In this document: positions 24,111 through 33,434 of the stretch, in pieces | How positions within the stretch are numbered: the stretch's first letter is position 1 | Layout of the letters: each line of letters begins with the position of its first letter | Assembly: GCF_947492715.1 (NCBI RefSeq) | Contig: NZ_CANLNS010000002.1 | Location: 372,001 to 436,000 of the forward strand | Length of the DNA: 64,000 nt | From: an uncultured Psychroserpens sp. | GTDB taxonomy: Bacteria; Bacteroidota; Bacteroidia; Flavobacteriales; Flavobacteriaceae | Reading direction: 5' to 3' | Notes under the pieces: model-generated | Told to the model about the DNA's origin: nothing | Databases searched by the model: none | Seen by the model: the letters and a program-made list of their open reading frames with translations, nothing else | Position numbers and translations under genes: made by a program

Positions 24111-26540
24111 ATGAAATTAAAAGTAACTCTGTTAGTCTTTACCCTATTTACCTACACTATTGGTATAGCTCAAAATGATATTACTATTACCGGAACTGTC
24201 ATTGATGCCGACGATAAAGTTCCGCTAGAATATGCAACCGTTTCCTTTTTCAGTAAAAAAGAAAATAAAATAGTCACTGGTGGAATTACCAATAATAAAG
24301 GTGTTTTCAAAATTGATGTACCAGCTGGTACTTATAATGTTTCGGTTGAATATTTATCATACAAAACCAAAACTTACGAAGATAGAACATTATCTAGAGA
24401 TATAAATTTAGGAACAGTATCACTAGCACTCAATCTTGAAGCCCTAGATGCTGTAGAGGTTGTAGCCGAAAAAACTACTGTTGAAATAAAACTAGACAAG
24501 AAAATTTACAATGTAGGGAGAGACCTTACGGTAAGAGGCGGAACCGTAAGTGATGTCTTGGATAATGTACCTTCTGTTTCTGTTGATGTTGAAGGTAATG
24601 TTGCTTTACGTGGTAATGAGAATGTTCGTATTTTAATTAATGGAAAACCTTCCGGATTGGTTGGTTTAAATTCTACCGATGCACTAAGACAGCTGCCTGC
24701 CGAGTCTATTGAGCGCGTTGAAGTGATCACTTCGCCTTCCGCACGATACGACGCCGAAGGTACCGCAGGAATTTTAAACATCATTTTAAGACGAAGTAAG
24801 TTACAAGGTCTTAATGGAGCTGTAACTCTTAACGCTGGAGATCCTCCGCAAGCAGGTGTTTCTGGGAATATTAATTATAGAACTGGCGATTTTAACTTCT
24901 TTAACACCTCTGGTTATCGTTACAGAGAATCGCCTGGAAACGCCACCACAACAACCGAATATTTTAATGACGATGATCCGAGTACCTTTTTCGAAGAATC
25001 AAGAATTTTTGACAGAAAGAGTAAAGGGTTTAATACCAATATTGGTGTTGAATGGTACGTAAATGAAACCTCGTCGATAACAGCCTCTTTTTTATATCGA
25101 GATAGTGACCAAGATAACGACAACTCTAATGTGATTAGAGAATTTGATAGCAATCGTAACTTGGTTAACGAGTCGCTGCGTTTAGATCCTGAGGCCGAAA
25201 CAGATAATACAAGGCAATATTCGTTTAATTACGACAAACAATTTGAAGGTGATAGCCAACACCGATTGACATTCGATTTTCAATATGAAGATAATGGCGA
25301 GGAAGAACGGTCGATTATTGCTCAAGATGGCGATGCCGCAGAACGCGTGAGGACTTTAGAAAATCAAAATGAAGTTCTACTACAATTAGATTACACCAAA
25401 CCTATTGGTGAAGTCAGTAATTTCGAATTTGGATATCGAGGAACATTCGAAGAACTCGATACCGATTATACCTTAGAATTTAATGAGGATGGTACCTTTG
25501 TTCTTGATGAGAATGTGAGTAATAACTTAATTTATCGTCAATATGTAAATGCAGTATACTCGCAATTTGGTAGTAAGATTAAGGAGAAATTTTCATTCTT
25601 ATTAGGATTGCGTATGGAGAATTCTCGAATTACCATAGACCAAATGACTAGCAATGACTTTGATCGTAAAAGTTATACAGACCTCTTCCCTACTGTTAAT
25701 TTAGGTTATGAGATTACTGAAAAGCAAAGTATTACTTTAGGCTACAACCGACGTATTAGGCGTCCGCGTTCTCGTTTTATCAATCCATTTCCTTCAAGAA
25801 GTAGTGCTACTAACCTATTTCAAGGAAATCCAGATTTAGATCCTAGTTACTCCAATACTTTGGATTTAGGGTATTTAAATCGCTTCGGAAAGATGACACT
25901 TAATTCTTCTGTGTACTATTCACGTTCTACCGATGTCTTTACATTTGTAAGTTTAGACACGGGAGAAACTACGGTAATTGGTGGTACAGAAGTTCCAATT
26001 GTGCAACGTTCGCCTATTAATTTAGCAACTAATGATCGTTACGGATTTGAATTTACACTCACCTACAGGCCTTCTAAAAAATGGAATGTAAACGGAAACC
26101 TTAACTTATTTCACTCTGTAACTGAGGGCTTTTTTGAAGGCACCGATTTTGGAGCTGATAACTTTAGTTGGTTTGCCAGAATTAATAACAAATACACCTT
26201 ACCAGGAAAAGTAGATTGGCAAACGCGACTCTTTTATCGTGGACCAAGTGAAAACGCACAAAATAAAAGGGATGGTATTTTCTCAACAGATCTAGCATTT
26301 AGTAAAGACTTGTTTAAAGAGAAAGCCTCATTGGCTATAAACATACGTGATGTCTTTAACTCCAGAAAACGTAATTCTACCTCAACAACACCAACCTTTA
26401 TAAGTGAGGGCGAATTTCAATTTAGACAGCGTAGTTTTAATGTCACGTTTACCTATCGTTTTAATCAGCAGAAACAACGTCAACGTAACAATAGAGGAAA
26501 CTCAGGAAATGGTGGTGACGATTTTGACTTTGAAGGTTAA
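24111..26540 (+). CDS. TonB-dependent-receptor-like outer-membrane beta-barrel protein
   Basis: Protein of 809 residues. In order: signal peptide (about 21 residues), a carboxypeptidase regulatory-like domain (ITGTVIDADDKVPLEYATVSF, residues 25-110), a plug domain (GGTVSDVLDNVPSVSVDVEGNVALRGNE, with RVEVITSPSARYDAEGTAG), and an outer-membrane beta-barrel of the OMP_b-brl_3 type to the end. The C-terminus has a Gln/Arg/Asn-rich stretch after the last strand (FNVTFTYRFNQQ). Such receptors import large or scarce solutes using TonB energy. There is no SusD neighbour, so a glycan substrate is not indicated. Flanked by its own promoter and terminator: monocistronic. Confidence 0.85.
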   Translation: MKLKVTLLVFTLFTYTIGIAQNDITITGTVIDADDKVPLEYATVSFFSKKENKIVTGGITNNKGVFKIDVPAGTYNVSVEYLSYKTKTYEDRTLSRDINLGTVSLALNLEALDAVEVVAEKTTVEIKLDKKIYNVGRDLTVRGGTVSDVLDNVPSVSVDVEGNVALRGNENVRILINGKPSGLVGLNSTDALRQLPAESIERVEVITSPSARYDAEGTAGILNIILRRSKLQGLNGAVTLNAGDPPQAGVSGNINYRTGDFNFFNTSGYRYRESPGNATTTTEYFNDDDPSTFFEESRIFDRKSKGFNTNIGVEWYVNETSSITASFLYRDSDQDNDNSNVIREFDSNRNLVNESLRLDPEAETDNTRQYSFNYDKQFEGDSQHRLTFDFQYEDNGEEERSIIAQDGDAAERVRTLENQNEVLLQLDYTKPIGEVSNFEFGYRGTFEELDTDYTLEFNEDGTFVLDENVSNNLIYRQYVNAVYSQFGSKIKEKFSFLLGLRMENSRITIDQMTSNDFDRKSYTDLFPTVNLGYEITEKQSITLGYNRRIRRPRSRFINPFPSRSSATNLFQGNPDLDPSYSNTLDLGYLNRFGKMTLNSSVYYSRSTDVFTFVSLDTGETTVIGGTEVPIVQRSPINLATNDRYGFEFTLTYRPSKKWNVNGNLNLFHSVTEGFFEGTDFGADNFSWFARINNKYTLPGKVDWQTRLFYRGPSENAQNKRDGIFSTDLAFSKDLFKEKASLAINIRDVFNSRKRNSTSTTPTFISEGEFQFRQRSFNVTFTYRFNQQKQRQRNNRGNSGNGGDDFDFEG

Positions 26541-26562
26541 TATGTTTGCAACTATAACGTAT

Positions 26563-26597
26563 AAAAAAAGGAAACCAAATTGGTTTCCTTTTTTTTA
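26563..26597. terminator. Bidirectional intrinsic terminator
   Basis: AAAAAAAGGAAACCAA and TTGGTTTCCTTTTTTTT form a near-perfect hairpin with A- and T-tracts, between the receptor gene and the convergent small membrane protein gene. Confidence 0.85.
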
Positions 26598-26616
26598 GTA
26601 TATGATACAAAACAGC

Positions 26617-26799
26617 TTAGTGTGCCGCTGCTTCTCTCTTAGCCTTCTTTTCTTCTTTGATTTCTTTTAAACGCTCAATAAGCGACCCACCAATCCAATA
26701 AGGGATAACAAAAGTTAATAGAAAAATCATTAACCAGAATCCTATCGTTAAGATGGTTAAAAATGCTAAAAATCCTAAATATTGGTCAAAATCGAACAT
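26617..26799 (-). CDS. Small single-pass membrane protein
   Basis: About 60 residues: MFDFDQYLGFL, a hydrophobic segment of about 30 residues (FLTILTIGFWLMIFLLTFVI), then a charged helix rich in Lys/Glu (LIERLKEIKEEKKAKREAAA). ATG 26799 is preferred over an upstream one because a good promoter (TTG-N20-TATCTTTG on the minus strand) lies at 26820-26850. Function unknown. Confidence 0.65.
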   Translation of the reverse strand: MFDFDQYLGFLAFLTILTIGFWLMIFLLTFVIPYWIGGSLIERLKEIKEEKKAKREAAAH

Positions 26800-26819
26800 G
26801 TGGTTTTTTTTTGTTGGCA

Positions 26820-26850
26820 CAAAGATATAATAAAGCACTTTGTTTTGCAA
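26820..26850 (-). promoter_or_regulatory. Bacteroidetes-type promoter
   Basis: On the minus strand: TTG (26848-26850), 20-base spacer, TATCTTTG (26820-26827), fitting the TTG / TAnnTTTG consensus. It serves the small membrane protein gene starting at 26799. Confidence 0.55.
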
Positions 26851-26927
26851 TAGTAAATTTGAGATTTATTAACAGGTTGTGAAGAAATGAAAGTTTTCTA
26901 TCATAAATTGTTCTTTTTAATCATCTA

Positions 26928-28262
26928 TTAACTCAATTCTTCATTCACAATTTTTGGAGATGGTCTAGTCCAAGTGCTTACATGTTGAACAATTCCCTCA
27001 TAGTATTCTAAAACCATGTTCTCTATCAAAACTATAAACTTTTTTACACTCGAAAAGTTCACTCCAAATCCTCTGTTTAATGTAATTCTAAATTCTTGAA
27101 TCTCTTTATCTTTAGTCAATTCAATCAATGTATCAAGTTCAGATAGTTTCACTTTAATATTTGCCTGCGCATACTTAATATTGGCTTCAACTATCAAATC
27201 CTTTTCAAGTTTTGAAAACAAAATTTCATTCTTCTTTTTACAATTTTCAAGCTGCTTACCAATCCAAGTAATACGAGCCTTATTTCCTTTATCCAAAGGA
27301 GGCGTTAATTTAACAGCCATAGAAACAATTCTGCGCTCAAATTCTGCAATAAGTTTAATGTCAGAAACAGAATTTTTAATAATTAGTTCTCCGTTTATAC
27401 AGTTATCTTTTATTAATTTTTTGATATCTTTTTTTAAACTTTCTTTGTTCTTAGAAGAAGATTTCACCAAAACGCCTAGTTTTCTACTTAAAAGTAAGGC
27501 CATATCTTTTTCTTCTTCATACCAACTCAAAACGGCTTCCTCTATATATTGATCAGACTGTTTTAAAGTCTTTTGTGCTCTTATACTTTCAGCGAGTTCT
27601 TTCCATCCAGCTTTCATTTGGATGAAACCACAAATTCCAGATTCAGAACTTTCAAAGTAATGAAGCGCCTCTGACATTATTTCAACCTGATCATTGTCTT
27701 GTATTCTTAAATCGTTTTTAAAAAGTAAAAGCCTTCCTTTTGTTATAAGGAACGTCCAAGAAAAGTGATACAGCGAGATATTTCTTGGAACTTTCACCTT
27801 TATAGGTGAATGAGTCGAGTCTGCCACAAATTCATTGGAAACAGTAACTAATTTATTAACCTTTAAACTTTTTGAAATGGAAAGATAGTCTTCAATTTGT
27901 TTTTGATCAATTCCATTGTTTTTATTTTTCATTTCGAAAAAAACGGCATCTGAGATTACTCCTTTAGTAACAACAATTATTAAACCATCTATTCTAGATG
28001 CACTGATGTCATTAAACGTGACTTCTGTATAATAAAATGCCTTTCCTGCTCGACTTAATTTCACACTTTTGAAAATTCCATCTCTATATTCTTTAACTAA
28101 TCGAACCGTAGATAAAAAAATTGAAGTCAATGCCATTTCATGACCAGTTTTCAATGTAGGAATTAGTCTGGTCTGTTGTAATTTGATTTGTCCGTTTTGT
28201 ACGAACAAATCAAAATCAGTTTTTTTAAGTCCAATAAGTTTAGTTAGTTTCTTTTGAATCAT
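26928..28262 (-). CDS. Predicted PD-(D/E)XK-fold nuclease-like protein
   Basis: Protein of 444 residues with no family I can name. Residues 80-130 show the core of the PD-(D/E)XK nuclease fold: Asp92 in SRIDGLIIVV, then Glu110-Met-Lys112 (ExK) in AVFFEMKNKN, then Gln122 in the helix KQIEDYLSI. The rest is helical, Lys-rich, without membrane segments. The gene is alone, with no methylase, helicase or toxin partner next to it, so it could be a stand-alone restriction or repair nuclease, or an inactive relative. The fold call is from motif reading only. Confidence 0.55.
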   Translation of the reverse strand: MIQKKLTKLIGLKKTDFDLFVQNGQIKLQQTRLIPTLKTGHEMALTSIFLSTVRLVKEYRDGIFKSVKLSRAGKAFYYTEVTFNDISASRIDGLIIVVTKGVISDAVFFEMKNKNNGIDQKQIEDYLSISKSLKVNKLVTVSNEFVADSTHSPIKVKVPRNISLYHFSWTFLITKGRLLLFKNDLRIQDNDQVEIMSEALHYFESSESGICGFIQMKAGWKELAESIRAQKTLKQSDQYIEEAVLSWYEEEKDMALLLSRKLGVLVKSSSKNKESLKKDIKKLIKDNCINGELIIKNSVSDIKLIAEFERRIVSMAVKLTPPLDKGNKARITWIGKQLENCKKKNEILFSKLEKDLIVEANIKYAQANIKVKLSELDTLIELTKDKEIQEFRITLNRGFGVNFSSVKKFIVLIENMVLEYYEGIVQHVSTWTRPSPKIVNEELS

Positions 28263-28352
28263 AGTTTTAGCTGTGTTGACTTTAATTCCAACTAGTAAAT
28301 TAAAATATAACTTTATTTTTAACGAAAGTATCTAATGATAGGCAAACCTGCA

Positions 28353-28370
28353 ATACGTAACTCTACGTAT
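28353..28370 (-). other. Perfect inverted repeat after the HEAGH gene
   Basis: ATACGTA (28353-28359) and TACGTAT (28364-28370) with an ACTC loop, 2 bp past the stop codon of the minus-strand gene at 28373. It lacks a T-run, so it may be a weak terminator, 3'-end stabiliser or binding site. Confidence 0.35.
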
Positions 28371-28372
28371 AT

Positions 28373-28840
28373 TTAACGCAACCAGGTCTTCATTTTTGGG
28401 AACTCATCTTCCTCACAAAGTCCCATCCAACTCAGTAATGGTAATCCCATATAGACGCCATTTGTAAACTGTTCGATAAACCATGGCGACGCATTTTTAT
28501 AACCTTCTTCATGAAATACCACCTTTGGGTCAAACTCTAAATGATGCAATGCAGCATACGACCATAATATGGCTACAATTTCATCGCCCAGTTCTGGCCA
28601 GTTCGCTCCTATGTCGTCCGTGCCAATAAGAGGCCGTAAGTCAGGTTGGGTTACAGCAATATGGCCTGCCTCATGAAGGAGATCTCCTGGATATTTTAGT
28701 TTAGATAGATCTACTAAAATCTGCTGTCCTTCTAATCGTAAACCTGGTAAGAAAGTATCATCGCCTAAAGCGGTATCTATCACCTTGATGCCAATGGATT
28801 CTAAAAACTTAGTAATGCGTGCTAGAATAGTGTCCGTCAT
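28373..28840 (-). CDS. HEAGH-containing putative zincin-like protein
   Basis: Protein of 155 residues without signal peptide. It contains HEAGH at residues 56-60, the zinc-binding HExxH of zincins, within LKYPGDLLHEAGHIAVT. The following GDEIVAILWSY could provide a third, glutamate, ligand. The size is too small for most exported metalloproteases and closer to the ImmA/IrrE-like minimal zincin group, but I do not recognise the family. Its start is 6 bp past the stop of the calcineurin-like lipoprotein gene, so the two are co-transcribed. Confidence 0.6.
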   Translation of the reverse strand: MTDTILARITKFLESIGIKVIDTALGDDTFLPGLRLEGQQILVDLSKLKYPGDLLHEAGHIAVTQPDLRPLIGTDDIGANWPELGDEIVAILWSYAALHHLEFDPKVVFHEEGYKNASPWFIEQFTNGVYMGLPLLSWMGLCEEDEFPKMKTWLR

Positions 28841-28846
28841 TGGTGC

Positions 28847-30217
28847 TTATTGCTGAAATATAACATCCAAAGCCAGATTGTAATCAAACTTTTCGGTTGG
28901 ATAAGTATCATTAGACCTTACATATAAGATTTTCTTAGTATACGCATTAATAATATGACGATGTACCATACCATCAATTGCTGAGAATATGGTCATTTTA
29001 GGATCGGTAATATTATAGGTGCCTTTAAATGTATAGGACTTAGACTGGTATTTAAAATTTTCGTCTTTATAGGGATTGCTTCCAGAACTTGCCGTTGGCT
29101 CAGCATAATAGGTTGTAAAATCTATAAGATCGAAATTACTTTTGTCGAAGCTAAAAGATTTAAACGCAGGATTATTACTATGGTATACCGAAATCCCAGG
29201 CGTTGATATACTTAAAGCCACCATTTCTTGCTGATAAAAGGTATCATTCGCATATAAACGTCTTAAACCATCCAAATGGGTATGACTCGTTAGTATGCCT
29301 CTTATTTTTGGTTTGTGATTACTCAGTACTTTTAAAAAGTTATTTTGAACACGATCACTTACCGTGTCTTTATTATTTACATAAAGATTGTCATTCCACA
29401 TTTTCCCATGACCATAACCATCACGTCCTGGTGGAATATGCATGGCAATCAAAACATTATCATTAGACCCCAAACTATCTAGTTTCCTTTCAAACCACGA
29501 AAACTGAATCTGAGCGGCAGATTGCTGTGATACCTTATCATCATCTATATACTGATGCCGGCTTGTAGGTTCACAAAAAATGACAGAATTGAGCGCAATA
29601 ACATGCAACTTTTCATTATCTATAGTTAATTCTACCAAGTAGAATCCGAATTGTTTATTATACTCAATGGTTCCTACTGTTGTTGTCGTAGAGTTTCTAT
29701 TGATAATAGGCCAAGGTTCGCTACTGCTTGGGTCTAATGAAAAAATGTTAACGCCACCATTTGCATTTGAATCATCCTGAAACGAATGGTAATCCCCTTT
29801 CATTGTGTCGTTGTTTCCTGGTAAAAACAAAATAGGATAATCACCAGATAGGGTTCGTAAGTCTTTAAGTACCTTACCTATATTATCTGTGATGTCTTCG
29901 GTATAGTTTGGTAAATCGCCTAAATACATCATGAACTTAGGTTTTGTTACTCCAGCAACGGTGTTGATTTCTGTCATGGTTCTATTCCAAGTATCAATGC
30001 CAGTGCTAAGAACATCTCCATAAGCTATATTGGTTTGGGAACTATCTAGATGAACATCCGAAAGGGTTAAGAAGTTAGCCGTTTCAAAGGTGTCTAATAC
30101 ATCATCTTCAATTATAGTCGGATCATCATCGGAAGGAACGTCTGGTTTCTTATCGTCTTTGCAATTAAACATTAAAAAACAACATAAACAAAAGGTAAAA
30201 AAATGAATAGATTTCAT
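28847..30217 (-). CDS. Calcineurin-like phosphoesterase lipoprotein
   Basis: Lipoprotein of 456 residues: lipobox FNC with Cys19 after a short hydrophobic stretch, then an Asp-rich linker. The metallophosphoesterase motifs are all present: D-x-H in LSDVHLDSS (Asp54, His56), GD in YLGDLPNY, GNND in FLPGNNDT, His in AMHIPPGRD, and GxHxH-like in LTSHTHLDG. The arrangement (long, C-terminal extension of about 120 residues) is nearest to acid sphingomyelinase-like phosphodiesterases. It is likely anchored in the outer or inner membrane facing the periplasm. A phosphodiester head group or a nucleotide could be the substrate. It is followed by the HEAGH protein gene after 6 bp. Confidence 0.8.
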   Translation of the reverse strand: MKSIHFFTFCLCCFLMFNCKDDKKPDVPSDDDPTIIEDDVLDTFETANFLTLSDVHLDSSQTNIAYGDVLSTGIDTWNRTMTEINTVAGVTKPKFMMYLGDLPNYTEDITDNIGKVLKDLRTLSGDYPILFLPGNNDTMKGDYHSFQDDSNANGGVNIFSLDPSSSEPWPIINRNSTTTTVGTIEYNKQFGFYLVELTIDNEKLHVIALNSVIFCEPTSRHQYIDDDKVSQQSAAQIQFSWFERKLDSLGSNDNVLIAMHIPPGRDGYGHGKMWNDNLYVNNKDTVSDRVQNNFLKVLSNHKPKIRGILTSHTHLDGLRRLYANDTFYQQEMVALSISTPGISVYHSNNPAFKSFSFDKSNFDLIDFTTYYAEPTASSGSNPYKDENFKYQSKSYTFKGTYNITDPKMTIFSAIDGMVHRHIINAYTKKILYVRSNDTYPTEKFDYNLALDVIFQQ

Positions 30218-30388
30218 GGTTGCGCGTTTTAATTACTACTTGTTAAAACTAAGAACTGACGCTCAAAAATCTATGCGTATAAATACCCGATTTCCAATAT
30301 TCAATTTAGGAATAAAACTGAGAATCGATTATTCCCATTTCCGAGGTAATAAAACTAAAAATGCGTAAGAAATAACATTCAAAAATCG

Positions 30389-30396
30389 TAACTTTG
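30389..30396 (+). promoter_or_regulatory. Bacteroidetes -7 element for fumC
   Basis: TAACTTTG matches TAnnTTTG, 27 bases upstream of the fumC ATG. Confidence 0.5.
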
Positions 30397-30423
30397 TAGG
30401 ACCTAAAAAACGTACAACCAATT

Positions 30424-31821
30424 ATGGAATTTAGAATAGAAAAAGATACGATGGGCAACGTTAATGTGCCTGCTGATAAACTTTGGGGTGCACAGACCGA
30501 ACGCTCTAGAAATAACTTTAAAATTGGGGCTGCTGCATCTATGCCGCTTGAAATCGTCTATGGTTTCGCCTACCTTAAAAAAGCTGCAGCTTACACCAAC
30601 GCTGAACTTGGAGTGCTAGACAATGAAAAACGTGATCTTATTGCTCAAGTATGTGATGAAATTTTAGAAGGTAAACATGACGAGCAGTTTCCTTTGGTAA
30701 TCTGGCAAACAGGGTCTGGAACCCAGAGTAACATGAACGTTAATGAAGTGATTGCTAATAGAGCGCATCAAATTGCGGGAAAAGTGATTGGCGAAGGTGA
30801 CAAAACCATTCAGCCGAATGATGACGTGAACAAATCGCAATCCTCTAACGATACATTCCCTACAGGAATGCATATTGCTATTTATAAAAAAGTGGTTGAA
30901 AATACTATTTCTGGTGTTATTAAATTAAGAAATACACTTCATGAAAAATCAATAGCTTTTAATAATGTGGTTAAAATAGGTCGTACACATTTAATGGACG
31001 CTACACCTTTGACACTCGGACAAGAATTTTCGGGTTATGTATCACAATTAGATCACGGATTAAAAGCCTTAGAGAATACCTTACCTCACTTAGCTGAGTT
31101 GGCTCTTGGAGGCACAGCAGTTGGAACAGGATTAAACACACCTGAAGGTTATAGTGAACTAGTTGCAGAGCATATTGCTAAATTTACAGGCTTACCATTT
31201 GTATCGGCAGAGAACAAATTTGAAGCTCTTGCTGCTCATGATGCACTGGTAGAAACCCATGGTGCATTAAAGCAAATTGCAGTATCTCTTAATAAAATCG
31301 CGAATGATATTCGTATGATGGCTTCTGGTCCTAGAAGTGGAATTGGAGAAATTATTATTCCTGCAAATGAACCTGGAAGCTCTATTATGCCAGGAAAAAT
31401 AAACCCGACACAATGTGAGGCTTTAACTATGGTATGTGCTCAGGTTATGGGTAATGATGTTGCCGTAACTGTTGGAGGTACTCAAGGACATTATGAACTC
31501 AATGTATTTAAGCCTATGATGGCTGCCAATGTTATTCAGTCGGCACAGCTTATTGGTGATGCCTGCGTGAGTTTTGAAGCGCACTGTGCATCTGGTATTG
31601 AGCCTAACCATGATGTGATTAAAGAATTATTAAACAACTCTTTAATGTTAGTCACTGCTTTAAATACTAAAATTGGGTATTATAAGGCTGCTGAAATCGC
31701 CAACACAGCACATAAAAACGGAACAACTTTAAAAGAAGAAGCCATTAATCTTGGTTATGTTACCGCCGAAGAATATAATGCTTGGGTAAAACCTGAGGAT
31801 ATGACTGGTAACTTAAAATAA
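30424..31821 (+). CDS. fumC: Class II fumarate hydratase
   Basis: Protein of 465 residues, normal for class II fumarases. It includes the superfamily signature [13 protein letters not shown], the active-site [21 protein letters not shown] and the N-terminal [18 protein letters not shown]. It interconverts fumarate and malate in the TCA cycle, as an oxygen-stable, iron-free tetramer. Monocistronic, with its own promoter and a terminator hairpin immediately after the stop. Confidence 0.95.
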   Translation: MEFRIEKDTMGNVNVPADKLWGAQTERSRNNFKIGAAASMPLEIVYGFAYLKKAAAYTNAELGVLDNEKRDLIAQVCDEILEGKHDEQFPLVIWQTGSGTQSNMNVNEVIANRAHQIAGKVIGEGDKTIQPNDDVNKSQSSNDTFPTGMHIAIYKKVVENTISGVIKLRNTLHEKSIAFNNVVKIGRTHLMDATPLTLGQEFSGYVSQLDHGLKALENTLPHLAELALGGTAVGTGLNTPEGYSELVAEHIAKFTGLPFVSAENKFEALAAHDALVETHGALKQIAVSLNKIANDIRMMASGPRSGIGEIIIPANEPGSSIMPGKINPTQCEALTMVCAQVMGNDVAVTVGGTQGHYELNVFKPMMAANVIQSAQLIGDACVSFEAHCASGIEPNHDVIKELLNNSLMLVTALNTKIGYYKAAEIANTAHKNGTTLKEEAINLGYVTAEEYNAWVKPEDMTGNLK

Positions 31822-31835
31822 CGACAAAACGCACA

Positions 31836-31870
31836 AAAACATCGACAAAATACTGTTTTGTCGGTGTTTT
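31836..31870 (+). terminator. fumC terminator
   Basis: AAAACATCGACAAAA (31836-31850) pairs with TTTTGTCGGTGTTTT (31856-31870) with one mismatch, followed by T-rich sequence. Confidence 0.75.
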
Positions 31871-31902
31871 TATATATATTAGCACTTATAAATCAAACAA
31901 TT

Positions 31903-33330
31903 ATGAAAAAAACTTTACGCTGTATTATCTTTTTAACTTTGCTTAGTAATTTTATGTTTGCACAACCATTTGCGGCTGTTCAAACTATAGACGCAAGTGC
32001 TGGAACCGATCCTTATGAATTTGCATCAGGAGATCTTGATGGTGATGGTGACATTGATTTGGTCATGGCAACTTATGACTTTAATGGAGGAACTCCTGCA
32101 CAAGATTATATCAGATGGTATAAGAATGATGGGAATGGAAACTTCACAATTCAAACTGATGTTTCTACAACAATACAGTATGTTGACGGACTTACAGTTG
32201 CAGATATCGATGGACAGTATGGACTAGACATTATTGCAACATCTGCCAATCAGGATAAACTCGTCTATTTCTTAAGTAATGCTGCTGAGGGTTTTGACCC
32301 TGAAGTTGTTATCGATGGAGCCCTTATTGGTCCTGGTGAAGTTGTAGCTGGTGACATTAATATGGATGGAAATATAGATATTGCTACAATTTCGTTTTCA
32401 AACAGTAGAACACAATGGTATTCTGGTGATGGTGCCGGAAACTTTACTGCCGAAGCAGATATTGAAAGTGGCACAGCAAATTCTACATTATATATTAATT
32501 TGGCCGATTTAGATGGTGACACCGATCTAGATGCCGTAGTAACGTATTACGGAGACCAGTCTATCGAAATTTTTTATAATCAATATATAGAAAGTGGTTC
32601 TACAGCAGTAACTTGGATTAAAGATACAGTAACCGTAGAAAGTAGCTCCACAGCGACATCGTTTATATTTAATGTTATTACTGGAGATGTTAATAATGAT
32701 GGTAATTTAAATATCATTGCTGTAGATAATTTTTCTGGAGATGTAACGTGGTATGAGAAAGTAAAAAATGGAAGCTCCACGCCACATGCAATATCTGACG
32801 ATTCTATAATTGATAGACCAGCCGTAGCTGTTGTAGCAGATATAAATAATGATGGCGAAAATGATGTGCTTTTAACCGATGGAGGTTCGGCAGACGATGC
32901 TATTATTTGGTTTCAAGGTGCTGATAATGCCAGTCCAAGTACTACACCACAACTGGTTGCAGATAACAACTTTCAAATGTATGACTTTACTGTAGATGAT
33001 TATGATGGTGATGGTGATAAGGACATCGCTTCTATAGGTTTTTTTAACGACACTGTATTTTGGTATGAGAATGAACTCATCACACTTGATGTGCCTGAAT
33101 TTGCTATTGAAGAATTAATTTTATACCCTAACCCAGCTCAAACTCACATTTCTATCAAAGGTAGTTTTAACGATGCTCTTAGTATTTCTATTTTAAATAC
33201 TTTAGGGCAAGAAGTCATGAATACTGAGGTTATCAATAATGAACCATTAGACATTTCAAAATTAAACACTGGTCTCTATATGATTAAATTTGAAACGTAT
33301 GGAGTTACATACAAATTTGTAAAAGAATAA
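31903..33330 (+). CDS. Secreted FG-GAP/VCBS repeat protein with T9SS sorting tail
   Basis: About 475 residues. The signal peptide starts MKKTLRCIIFLTLLSNFMFAQ; ATG 31903 is chosen because the upstream in-frame ATG lies inside the fumC terminator. The body is a beta-propeller-like set of at least seven calcium-binding repeats with Asp-rich loops (GDLDGDGDIDLV, GDINMDGNIDIA, ADLDGDTDLDAV, GDVNNDGNLNII, DDYDGDGDKDIA). The last about 75 residues (LYPNPAQTHISIKG ... LNTGLYMIKF ... YKFVKE) are a type A T9SS C-terminal domain, directing secretion and surface attachment. Function likely adhesion or ligand binding. A terminator follows. Confidence 0.85.
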   Translation: MKKTLRCIIFLTLLSNFMFAQPFAAVQTIDASAGTDPYEFASGDLDGDGDIDLVMATYDFNGGTPAQDYIRWYKNDGNGNFTIQTDVSTTIQYVDGLTVADIDGQYGLDIIATSANQDKLVYFLSNAAEGFDPEVVIDGALIGPGEVVAGDINMDGNIDIATISFSNSRTQWYSGDGAGNFTAEADIESGTANSTLYINLADLDGDTDLDAVVTYYGDQSIEIFYNQYIESGSTAVTWIKDTVTVESSSTATSFIFNVITGDVNNDGNLNIIAVDNFSGDVTWYEKVKNGSSTPHAISDDSIIDRPAVAVVADINNDGENDVLLTDGGSADDAIIWFQGADNASPSTTPQLVADNNFQMYDFTVDDYDGDGDKDIASIGFFNDTVFWYENELITLDVPEFAIEELILYPNPAQTHISIKGSFNDALSISILNTLGQEVMNTEVINNEPLDISKLNTGLYMIKFETYGVTYKFVKE

Positions 33331-33351
33331 GTCAATAGAACAACAATATAT

Positions 33352-33386
33352 AAAAGCTGCCGTTTCATTACATTAGGCAGCTTTTT
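33352..33386 (+). terminator. Intrinsic terminator
   Basis: AAAAGCTGCC (33352-33361) and GGCAGCTTTT (33376-33385) are perfectly complementary, followed by a T-run. Confidence 0.85.
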
Positions 33387-33434
33387 TTATGCCAAAGATT
33401 TATATATTTATAGCTGCAATCAAACCAACGACAC

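Noticed and set aside
26811-26830. TTGGCACAAAG as a third sigma-54 promoter
   Set aside because: There is no GC/TTG element 12 bases downstream of the GG; the same bases are better read as the minus-strand -7 box of the small membrane protein gene.
27181-27552. 123-residue open frame on the plus strand
   Set aside because: Antisense to the predicted nuclease, with Ser/Leu bias mirrored from Lys/Glu codons; no start context or homology seen.
28353-28370. ATACGTA hairpin as an intrinsic terminator
   Set aside because: Stem is AT-rich and has no T-run; kept only as an inverted repeat of unknown role.
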